From an uncultured Oceanospirillaceae bacterium (GTDB taxonomy: Bacteria > Pseudomonadota > Gammaproteobacteria > Pseudomonadales > Balneatricaceae), in the NCBI GenBank assembly GCA_937138495.1, contig CAKZPE010000087.1, forward strand, positions 41,199 to 105,198: a DNA stretch of 64,000 nucleotides. The letters run 5' to 3'. Positions within the stretch are counted from its first letter, which is position 1. The number at the start of each line of letters is the position of its first letter. The notes beneath the pieces are model-generated. The model was not told the DNA's origin, did not search any database, and was given only the letters and a program-made list of their open reading frames with translations. Shown here in pieces: positions 24,653-35,600 of this stretch. The position numbers were made by a program, and so were the translations under genes.

Positions 24653-26497
24653 TCAGCCCCACCAGGACCACATTCTCAGACGCAGCCATTCAAGGCTTTC
24701 CCGCGACCAGATATCTATCAGACGGCGCTCATCAATACTGACTTTCGCGATACCTTCCATACCCGGCTGTAACTGATCAGCACCGGACAGCAATTCACCT
24801 TCCACAATAAAATAGGTCGCACCATCGCGTGCCTCGGTCAGCGGGGTGATCTTACTCAGGGTAAATTCGAAAGGGGTTTCCGGTAAGGCAGATAAGTGCA
24901 GAGTGCCACTTTGTTCCAGCGCCACATCAGCAATACGGCTCTCTTTTACCAGCATATGGATACGGTAACGGTGTAATGGCGAAACCGCCAATAACTCCTC
25001 CCCCTTACTCACGGCACTGCCTAACCGCTGACTCAGGTCACCACTGACCACCAGCCCGTCAAACGGTGCCGTCAGCTGCGCCCGTGCCAACTGGCTCGAA
25101 ACAAGTTCCAGCTGAGCATCTACCTGACTTTGCTGGGCACTGATGATATTGATTTTGGCCCGGTCCCGGACCGCCAGCGCTTCCTGATACTGACGGTTAA
25201 GTTTTGCTTTTTCACTCAGCCATTTCAGCCGTTCCAGACGCAGGTCCCGGTCATCCAGATGGATCAGCACCTGCCCCGCTTCAACTTCATCTCCGGCCCG
25301 GGCGGTTGCAGACTCAATATAGCCGTCATACGGGGCAACCACCGCCCGCTGAATAGCGCTGTTAATCCGCGCCTCCGCAGATAACCGGTAAGGGCCGGTT
25401 GCTGTGTACAGAAAAGCAGTCAGCGTGAGCAACCCAAGCACAATTAACTTGCGCCCCAGATACCCCGGCCCAAGTAACCGGCCGAGCTGCTGGCCCGCGG
25501 AATCAGTACACTTACGCCACAACGGCCGGTCATTTAACCGCTTATCTTCCAGCGCAGGCATTACCAGGCTGGCGATGCTCTGACACAGTTCCGCCTGTTC
25601 ATCGGTAAAGGGCACATCCGGATTGCCCTCCAGTACCAGAGCAGCATGGGCTTCGCCATGCAGGTACAGAGGAATCGACAACACACAGGCATCCCCCTGC
25701 TGCTCCGACAGTTTGCGGTGTGCCAGAACCACTTCACTGGCCGTTATATCCGGCTGGGGAAAACGGATGCTCTGGCCCTGATCCAGGGATTCATCCATCA
25801 CCTGTTCAATACAGCGCACCAGGTTCATACGCTTACCAAACTGAGTGCTGTGCGATAAATGTTTCAGGCGGGAGCGGTTATGTTTGTACTCTCCCAGGCT
25901 TACCCGGTCACAGTTAAACAGCACCGCCAGTTCAGTGACCAGACGAACCGCCGCACTGGAGTAATCCGGCTCAGCCATCACCCGCGCCAGAATATCAACC
26001 CGCTCAGCAATGCCATGCTGATCCTGGCTGAGCTGCTGTAGCCGGTGCTGATAGTCCACCACCTCAATACCGGCGACACTCCACTGCAACACCGCCAACG
26101 CCCGGTGCAGATCCTGTTCCCGGTTAACCCCGACAGCCATCGCTATCAGAGCAATCATTTCACTGTTGGTATCCCGTAACGGATACACCAGCCCAAACAC
26201 TTCACCATGTTCCTGGCTTCCCAGGCTAACAACCTGAGGCTGATCGCTATCAACCTGCTCCAGTGCAATGTCCATCAGCTGATAAAAATACTGTGATGTA
26301 TTTTCCAGGGTGGCTGCCTGAACCAGAGCCCCTTCGACGGGCACCAGTATCAGTGCGGACAGCAGGCCATCAATCAGATGATCCTGACCGGCCAGCCAGT
26401 CGCCGTAGTATTCTTCCTGTACCGTATTAATCTGCCCGTGACCGGCGACGCCGGCGGTCAGTGGATGTGATTCAGTCGGACTGATCTGTTCATTCAT
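24653..26497 (-). CDS. GAF-domain HlyD-family inner-membrane adaptor
   Basis: A 614-aa protein with an N-terminal cytoplasmic half and a periplasmic adaptor half. A GAF-like sensor domain covers about residues 165-320 (AVRLVTELAVLFNCDRVSLG and CVLSIPLYLHGEAHAALVLE are its beta-strand blocks). One transmembrane helix follows at about 350-367 (KLIVLGLLTLTAFLYTATGP). Then come a lipoyl half (VVAPYDGYIESATARAGDEV), a coiled-coil hairpin (415-475), the returning LTAPFDGLVVSGDLSQRLGS and a beta-barrel domain. It is the first gene after the giant's terminator and begins the run GAF-HlyD, M50-HlyD, SecA-like, adaptor. A GAF sensor fused to an export adaptor suggests that a cytoplasmic ligand could gate export; the ligand is unknown. 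Confidence 0.87.
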   Translation of the reverse strand: MNEQISPTESHPLTAGVAGHGQINTVQEEYYGDWLAGQDHLIDGLLSALILVPVEGALVQAATLENTSQYFYQLMDIALEQVDSDQPQVVSLGSQEHGEVFGLVYPLRDTNSEMIALIAMAVGVNREQDLHRALAVLQWSVAGIEVVDYQHRLQQLSQDQHGIAERVDILARVMAEPDYSSAAVRLVTELAVLFNCDRVSLGEYKHNRSRLKHLSHSTQFGKRMNLVRCIEQVMDESLDQGQSIRFPQPDITASEVVLAHRKLSEQQGDACVLSIPLYLHGEAHAALVLEGNPDVPFTDEQAELCQSIASLVMPALEDKRLNDRPLWRKCTDSAGQQLGRLLGPGYLGRKLIVLGLLTLTAFLYTATGPYRLSAEARINSAIQRAVVAPYDGYIESATARAGDEVEAGQVLIHLDDRDLRLERLKWLSEKAKLNRQYQEALAVRDRAKINIISAQQSQVDAQLELVSSQLARAQLTAPFDGLVVSGDLSQRLGSAVSKGEELLAVSPLHRYRIHMLVKESRIADVALEQSGTLHLSALPETPFEFTLSKITPLTEARDGATYFIVEGELLSGADQLQPGMEGIAKVSIDERRLIDIWSRESLEWLRLRMWSWWG

Positions 26498-26540
26498 ATA
26501 GACAGTATTACTCTGCTAAAAAGCGCATAAACCCCGATAA

Positions 26541-26576
26541 ACAAAAGGCAAAGCGCGGTTACGCTTTGCCTTTGTA
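26541..26576 (-). terminator. Terminator between the giant gene and the GAF-HlyD gene
   Basis: On the minus strand a long stem (CAAAGGCAAAGCG with CGCTTTGCCTTTTG, loop about 6 nt) ends in a TTTTGTTT tail. It lies between the stop of the giant gene (26629) and the start of GAF-HlyD (26497). It should limit transcription of the export genes from the giant's promoter. Confidence 0.8.
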
Positions 26577-26628
26577 GATTACCCTGTGCCACAGGACGAG
26601 ACCAGTGCTTATACACCGGCCTGCGTAC

Positions 26629-29600
26629 TTACTCCTGGTCCCAGCCATCCTTCTTACGGGGCTGCTTCGCAGAAGACTTACCGGCTTTCATCACCGCCCA
26701 GCCACTGAAGCCAGCCAGCGCCGCTTCCAGGTTAATGCCGGAGGTATTTTCTGCGGTAGTAGCACTGCCAGTGTCGCCAGCGGCGTCTGCCTGTTCAGCT
26801 GCTTCAGACTGCTCTGATGCTTCAGCTTCAACAGCCTCTGCATCAGACTCTTCTTCAACCGCTTCACAGAAACCGTCTTCATTTTCAACACAGGCTTCAG
26901 CTTCTTCAGTTGCTTCAGCGCCTTCTGCTTCAGCAACTTCACCGTCTGCCGGAATACCCGCAGCGGTCGGTGCTGTCGGCAGCACAATATCCACGCCCGG
27001 TCCTGAACCGGAACTGCCCTGTACCAGCGCTAACAGACGGCCCAGTGCTTCCTCTGCACCATTACTGAACTCAGTGACCACCGCCGTCCGGCTTCGTGCG
27101 ACTTCACCCAGTGCAGACTGCTCAAACACCTCTTTTGAGAAGTTATTGATCAGCTCTTCCAGCGAGCCACGGATCAGATCCAGTCCGCCCTGTGCCAGCG
27201 TCGTAATCGATGTTGCTTCTTCATTCCCTGAATCAGCGGAAAACTCGAAGCGGCCATATTCACCCACGAAGACATCTTCAGTGAAACTTGCATAGAAGAA
27301 ATCACTGCCAAAATGTCCCTGCAGACGGTCAAGTCCACTGCCGCCAATTAAGACATCGTTACCACCGGTAAACAGGTCCACAGAGTTAAACACAATAGAC
27401 TCTGACGTCCGCTCAACCAGGCTGCCGTCACCGCCGATAAGATCGTTACCCGCGGCACCGTCGATCCGGTCATTGCCGAAGCCACCGAAGAGAATATCCC
27501 GGTCAGAACCACCGGTCAGGGTGTCATTACCGCCAATTGATGTATTCCCGGTCCGGGCAGTCTGATAGCGACCAGCAGCATCGCTGCTGATACGGCCATC
27601 ATCACCGATCACTACCGTTTCACCGGAATCATTGGTCACGGTGTCATTGCCCACACCGGCAATCAGCTGATCTTCACCGCTGCCCAGGCTGACGGTGTCA
27701 TTGCCGCCGGTGGCATTCGTGGTATCCGTACTGAATACCTCGCTGCGAATGCCATTCAGCAGGTTAACCTGACCGTTATCACCGACAACCGTATCGTCGC
27801 CTGCACCGGTGGTCAGGGTATCGCCGGCAAAACCGCCCAGCACGATATCGTTACCGGCACCGGAATCAATGGTATCCGCATCACCCAACTCAGGATCTGT
27901 CGTAAAGGCATCGGTCAGAACCCCGCCAGCTGAATAATTCAGCGTACCGTTATCGCCAATAATGACATCATTGCCGTTACCGGTTGTGACCGTATCTTTA
28001 CCCACACCGGCAATCACCTGATTATTACCGCCGGCCAGGGTAATGGTGTCATCACCGCCGGTTGCATTGGTGGTATCCGTACTGTCGATGCTGGCAATCA
28101 CGCCATTGGTCAGTTCTACCCGGCCGTTATCACCGATAACCCAGTCATTGCCCGTGCCGGCAGTCACTTCATCATTGCCGAAACCGGCCAGAATCAGGTT
28201 ATTGCCTTGACCACCATCGATGATATCCCGCGCACCCAAACTATGTTCCCGGGTCTCTGCTGATACCAGAATACCCGTATCTGTATAAGTCAGAATGCCG
28301 TTATCACCGATGATGTCATCATTATCACCGGCACCTTTAAGGGTATCGGTTCCCAGACCGCCGAGAATGCTGTCGTAGCCTTCACCACCGTCAATGGTGT
28401 CATTACCGGTCGCATGAGCAGTACCCGTGACAGTGGTAATGACCTGAGCATTGTTGCGCAGGTCAACGTCACCGAAGTCACCCAGAATAATGTCGTTTCC
28501 GGCCTGTCCCAATACCTGATCATCACCGGCACCGGCCAGGATAATATCGCTGCCTTCGTTACCTTCAATCTCATCCCGTTTGCCGGTGTTGGTATTCAGG
28601 CTGGAAATCAGTACAGCGTTATTAGCAGCCAGGGTCACCTTACCCAGGTCACCGATCAGAATGTCGTCATCTGCCACACTCAGTGCAGCATTACCGGCAC
28701 CGTTGCCGCCGTAGAGCTTATCGCTGTCGGCACCGCCGATAACGATATCGTTACCGCCATTGCCGTAGATTGTATCGGTACCGCCAACAGCCGCATCAAC
28801 AGTCACAATGCTGTCCAGCGTGCTGATATCGGTATCGCCGTCGGTGTAATCCAGCTTACCGCTGTCACCCAGCAGGATGTCGTTATCCGCACCGCCATCA
28901 ATCCGGTCAGCGCCGAAACCACCGATAATGATGTCATTGCCGGCATTACCCCGCAGCACATCGTCACCGCCGGTATCACGGTTGGTATTGGCAATGCTGA
29001 CAACCGCACCGGTGGTCAGGATACGGTTGGTACCCGTTACCTGGGTAATTTCACCTTTATCACCAAAGATGATGTCTTTGCCTTCTCCGCCATCAACGGT
29101 GTCTTTAGCCACCGTCAGGGTGTCAGCCGTTTCCGGGTTATCTGTAGCACTGTTCGCTGTGTTCACAACGCTCAGCACCTGAGTGGAGAGATTCAGGCGG
29201 GTGCTGATATCCAGATTAAAGCCGGCATCACCATAAATGTGGTCATCGCCGCCCAGGCCTTTAATGGTGTCTTCACCGGAGCCACCGGCGATGTGGTCGC
29301 CGTGCTCACTGCCGGTCAGTGTATCGTTACCCTGACCACCGTAAATCACCACCGAACCACCGGCACCGCTGGCGTCGATAATATCGTTACCCGGCGTCGT
29401 AAACTCACGGCCTTTATCGGTTTTTTCCAGCGACGTCGCATTGTAGGACGAACCGTCCTGTACCGAATCACCCAGCAGAACCAGCGCGCCATCCGCGTCA
29501 CTGCCGCTCACGGTAAGGGTGTCATTACCGCCACCGCCGTGAACCACAGTAATCGCGCCTTTAGCGGTGCCGGTTACCGTAAAGGTATCGTTGCCGCTGC

Positions 29601-32600
29601 CCAGCAGGGTATCGATTACTTCAACATCGCGGTATTCGATGCCCTTACCGGCGGTCATTCCCAGCCCGGTAATGCTGTCTGCCGACAAGGCACCGGTATC
29701 ATTTTCGATACTGCCGTCGTTGAAGACATTCAGCGTATCGGTCTGTTGGGTTTCATCCAGGCTGATATTGACGATTGGCAGTTCACCATCGGTTTCCGTC
29801 GGCAACATAACCGCTTTCGCCAGATCACGGGATTTACCGTCAGGCACGCCACCCTCAATGATCAGCTTGCCGCGAATATCCGTCAGCGTATGAGGCTGCA
29901 ACGGCGGGTTCTGCACCGGCTGGCTGTTGGTATCCGGCACATAATCCGGGTTAACCGTCAGCGCAAGGGTGATCGGCTTGTTCCAGTCGCCATCAGCAAT
30001 GCCAAAGGTCACAGTATTATCCGCCGCATTGAAACGTGGATCAGTACTGCTGAACAGGGTTTGGCCGTCATTCAGCAGGCTGATGGTTACCGGCGCCGTC
30101 GGCTGTTTACTCAGCGCCAGGGTGTAATCATCACCGGCGGTATCGCTCACCAGTGTTGAACCGCCACTCTGAGTAACAATCACTGCACCGCTGTTGTTAT
30201 CCACCACATCAATACGGATATCGGCGGCCGCCACAGACTTGTATGCGGACCCCGTCAGGCTGCTGTCAGAGGTCAGCGTAATGCCTGCCCGGTACAGGTT
30301 TTCTACGGCACTGTCGTCAGTTGCCAGCACGGTAAAGCTCTGCAGCTTATTCCAGTTGCTGTGATCGAAGGTCAGTGTGGCATCACTCAGGGTCAGCTGG
30401 CTGCTCAGCCCCGCCGGAATCACTTCATTCAGCGAAACAGTAACCGTTTCACCGACAGTCGGCTGGGTTGCCAGACGGACATCGAACGTTTCAGCCACGC
30501 CGCCTTCCAGTACCTGCGGATTTACACCGCCGGTCACAATAATGTCTGCCTGATCGTTATCGTTCACCGTGACTTCAACGTTATTGATATCCAGGCCGTC
30601 AAAGTCCGGATTATCACTGCGCACACTATGGCTGATCACATAATCACGCTGGCCTTCAGCACCGCTGTCATCCACCGCTTTAACGTAGATTTTCTGCTTA
30701 TCTGACCAGTTGCTGGCCGAATCATAGGTCAGTACCAGCGATTCATAGAAGTTCACGCCGTCAGTAGAAATCAGCACACTGTCGGCCGCATTGGCGGTGC
30801 TTTCCTTATCGCTGGAAGAGGCACGTGCCGCAGAAACAGTCACATACGCCACCGTTGCCACACTTGGCTGAGCCACACTCAGGGAGACTTCATAGCTGTC
30901 GGTCAGGCCGTCTTCATCCACCAGCATCTGACCATCAACCGTATCAACCGCTACCGCACCGTTCGATTTATCCGCCACATTCAGTGCGACACCGTTCACG
31001 AAAATGCCGTTATATGCCGCGTCGTCACTCAGCGCACTGTGGTTAATAAAGCTGCTGCGGCCTTCAACTGAATACGACACAATCGGTTTGGTCACATCGC
31101 CGGCCACGTTAAAGGTATCTGATCCCAGACCGCCAATCACCGTGGTTTCAACATCCGGGCTGGTGCTCAGGATATAGAAGGTATCATTGCCTTCCAGACC
31201 GTCTACCTCAGCCTTCTCGACGCCTTCAAAACCGACATTCAGACCGGCTCCGAAAATGCCGTTCTCAGTGATCATGAAGTTATCGTCTGCTTCAGTACCC
31301 AGTACCACAACAGAGTCGGTACCGGCGCCGCCGTCGATCTTCAGCGGTGAGTTTATGCTGTACTGGATATCATCCGCACCGGCACCGCCAAACAGTTCAA
31401 CATCACCGCCCCCGGCAGTCAGGCCACTGCCTTTCTTCAGGAAGGCCCGGACAATGAAGCTGTCATCGCCGTCTTCACCGTAAAGCTTGGTGATAGCCTT
31501 GTTGGAATAAACCTTAATCTGGTCCTTACCGTCACCGCCGTACACCACCATTGGCAGGCTGTTACCCTTACTCAGGAAGCCCAGTGTGGTTTCAGTGGTT
31601 TCGATATCATCGCCCAGCGCCACGGTGCCCAGAGACGCTTTACGGTCGTCGCCAAACAGCTGACCAATCTGGAAGTTGTCGTTACCGGCACCGCCGTCCA
31701 GCGTGGTAATACTGCTGTTGTCATCACTGAAGAAGCTGTCGTTACCGGCATGACCGCTCAGGGTCAGACGGGCATTGATGTTGCGGTCATAGTTAACCCG
31801 TTCCACCGCATTCACATAGCCACCGGCACCGTCAGTGTGCATTGCGGCAACAAAGTTTGCCCGCAGCAGGAAGGTATCATCCTGTGCAGTACCGTTTATG
31901 GTCAGGGTATCAGCACCGTCAGCCGGTGCGCCGCTGTCGGTGACATCGATCACGTAGTCCGCGTCGTTACCGGTACGGTTAATGATGTAAGTGTCTGTTC
32001 CGCCTTCGCCATCCAGCACCAGTTTATCGGCGCGGCTGTGTAGCGCATTCACAGTCAGAGTGTCATTACCGGTGCCGCCCTGAACGGTGACATCACCGTC
32101 CATCTGCTGCACATCAATCAGCACCTGATCATTCCCGGCGCCGGCATTAACGGTGATGGTCTGCGCCTGCAGGGTGCCGTTCAGTGTTACCTGATCAGCG
32201 TCTCCGTTACCGGTAATGCTGATGTTCTGCACCGCTTTTACAGTGCCCTGCAGCAGAACCGCTGCACCGTCCGCATCCTGATTACCGGTGGAACCGTTAT
32301 CCACCTGAATGCTGACGTCAGTGGCCGCATCCAGTACGGCACCGCTTTGCAGGGTAAAGCCGTCACCGGAATCAATGTTAATCGCACCCGTGTCAGACGT
32401 CAGGGTAATGCCGCTGCTGATAACAATGTTGTCATCCGCAGAGTTATCCGCAGAAATCAGATCGATATCACCGACGGCGGTAATGTCCTGGCTGATCACC
32501 ATCGGGCTCTGGGTCGTCAGGGTAACGCTGCCACCGGCCGTAAAGCCGCTGGTGACACCGCTGACCACACCGCCCACATCCAGCGCACCGGTATTCACAA

Positions 32601-35600
32601 TATAGGTGCTGCCAGTCGTCGACTGACCCTGAATATTACCCACCCGGGTCGTCAGGGCATTGGTCGAGGTACCGATATCCTTCGCGGCAAAGAGATAAAC
32701 CTTACCGGAAACAACGTTATCGTCACCGCTGTTATCATTCAGAATACGGCCGGTTGGCGAAGCGATAAAGGCAATCGCCGCCGCACCGGTAGCCACCTGC
32801 TTCAGGAACAGATCGCCCTGTGCTTCAACAATGTGACTGTTGTTATAACTGCTAACCGTCAGGTTATCCCCCGCCTGGGAACCGGTATCAATTTCCAGAT
32901 CATCGGCTATGGCGCCTACCGTATCGAAACGGGAAATCAGGGTCAGGCTGGCACCCACCACGTCGGCCAGTTCAGTGGCAACATCGTCGACTGCATCGAT
33001 GATTGCCAGATGCGCCTGCAGGGTGACATCTCCGCCGGTTGACTCAACATGGTCAACATCCATATTACCGATGGTTTCATTCAGGCCGATATCGTTTTGG
33101 GCAGTCGCTGTCAGCAAACCGCCGGTCAGATCGATATCCAGCAGGTCACCGGCTTCACCGATACTGCCAGCCAGCGCGGTCAGAATAATGTTCTGCGCGC
33201 GGATATTTTCATAGTCGTGGTTCAGACCGTCCACAATGGAACCGCTGGTTGCATTCAGATCAACCTTGCCGCCACTGGAATAGATGGTGGCCACGTTCAG
33301 ATCAGAATTCACCTCTGTGATGTAAATATCCCCACGAGCCCGGGCGGTCAGGGTTGCTGAGCTGCCCAGATCAATGGTCATCCGGTCGCCGCTGCTACCG
33401 ATCGCGCCGGTACCCGCTTCCAGAATCAGGCTGGAAATGGCACTTACAGCCGGGCTGTTCGCAGCGGACGCATCCACCAGCGACTCTTTACTCTTAACAC
33501 GGACATTATCACCAGAGATATTTTTCAGGTTCAGCGTTTTCTCTGAGCCCAGATACAGCTCACCACCGGCGCGCATATCCAGCACCTGGGTCGTCAGTAC
33601 ATCGATATCTTCACGCTGATCAATGACGACACGGGTCAGGCTGGCGGTACGGTAATGACTGCTGTTCAGCGCCACCGCTGTGGTGCTGTCAGGCAACTTA
33701 TCCACTTCATCCAGATCAATCACCTGACCGGCCACCCGCTGTACCTGATACAGCTTGCCACCCGCTTCCACATAGCCATCCTGAATGACGCCCAGCGCCG
33801 CCCAGTTCTGGCCATTGGTGTTGATCAGCGTCGCCAGATCCGGGCTGCTGCTGATCGCCGCCACATCCAGGGTCACTGCATTTTCCGGTGTCATGGTGGT
33901 GCTGGTAAATGTCAGCGTAGTTGCGCTGACAGACGCTACTTCATAGAAACTGCCTTCATCATTGGCATTGGCACTGGCACCGGCAACGCGGATCTGCATG
34001 CCAGCAACAAAACCGTCACTGACCCAACTGCCGCTGCTGCGCACCAGACTGTCACCGCCTGCCTGATCAACAACATTTACCGTTACTGTGCTGCGCTCGC
34101 TCAGCAGGAAGTAAACATCATTGCGCTCTGCAGCCGCCAGATTCACCCGCTCATCGGCGGTATAGCTGCCATCCAGAACGATTTCAACACTGCCATTTGC
34201 CGAGCCTATATTCTGCGTGGTGGTGACCGTAATCGTACCGGAGGCATCAATGTTAGCGTCTTCAATGCTGGCCTGCGTATTGGTCACAGGCTTCAGCAGG
34301 CTGCCGCTGATCAGGTTCAGCAGTTCACTTTCGGTCCAGGTATGCACGCTGGCGGTCAGATCTGTTCTTTCCTGATCGGTCAGGGTATAGGTGTAATCAT
34401 CCTGGAAGGTACCGGCACCGTATTGCTGATGCAGTGCATGGTACTCGGCAGTACGTTTGTTATTCAGGGTCTGAATTGCAGCATCCACATAGGCCGTCAG
34501 CGCAGTGCCCGTCAGATTCTTCGCGATGCCCTCGGCTTCGTATACACTGCGGGAATAAGCTTCTTCAGTGGCCGAAATGGTTGCCTGATCTGCCGAATTA
34601 TATACACCGCCAAACTGTTCATTACGTACCATCCAGTAGGTACTGTATTCACGTTCCCGGGCATTTTTGTAACCATCCAGCACGTCATCAAGCTTACTCT
34701 GTGCTTCGGTACTGCCGGTAATCAGACCCATGTCTGCCCACAGGCCGGTACTCAGTTCGGCATAAGTACGTTCGTCACGGACGGCACTGCTGTTAGCATC
34801 AATCAGCGAGCCATGCGCCACGTTCACACTGACATCACCGGCAGTGGTCTTAATCTCTTTCAGACGCAGGTCACCGTCGGACTCGCTGACAAATACATCA
34901 TTAATAGCATTAATAGCCACGTAGTCTTTGTTATCCACGCCGCTGTCTATCGCCAGCGCCTGCGTAGAGTTACCCACATGTGCTTCAGAGCTGATGTTGA
35001 TAATACCGCCACGGACAACACCCGCCGTTCCGGATGCCGCTTCAATACCGCCCACCGCCGACAGGAAGACCTTGCCACCGGTATCCTGACCAAGATCCCG
35101 GTTGGAAGCTGAAGTGATATCTTTCACCACCAGCGGGCCGTCAGTCTCAACCAGATTAATCCGGCCGCCGTAGGTGCGGGCTTCTATGCTTGCACCGCTA
35201 ACATTGCTCAGATTCGTACGCAGTGCAGTCGAAGCCGCATCATAACTGCCGTCTACATTCACAGCCGGGGCATAACCAATCTGGCCCGCCTGCAGGTAAA
35301 TATTCTTACCGCCCACGCTACTGAAGGTCGTACCGTAAATACCCGCATTGGTCACAATGCGCGTTGTGCCGAAGTCGTTGCTGATATTGCCCTGAACAAT
35401 GACATCGCCGCCGTTGGCAGAGGTTACATTTACCGCACCGGCATTCTTACCCGTAAATTTAATATCAATGCCGTAATCGGCTTTCACCGAATGGATAGAT
35501 ACATCACGAACCTTACTTTCCTTCACAAACTGAGCGTAATAGGTTTTCTTGCCGTACCAGGTACTGGTCGTCCACTTCTTAACCAGCGAAGATTCACTGG

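Noticed and set aside
28414..30159. A 581-aa open frame on the plus strand opposite the giant gene
   Set aside because: It is antisense to repetitive GC-biased codons of the giant. It lacks a ribosome site and its low-complexity product resembles no family. Similar shadows occur at 33655-35112 and 41759-42799.
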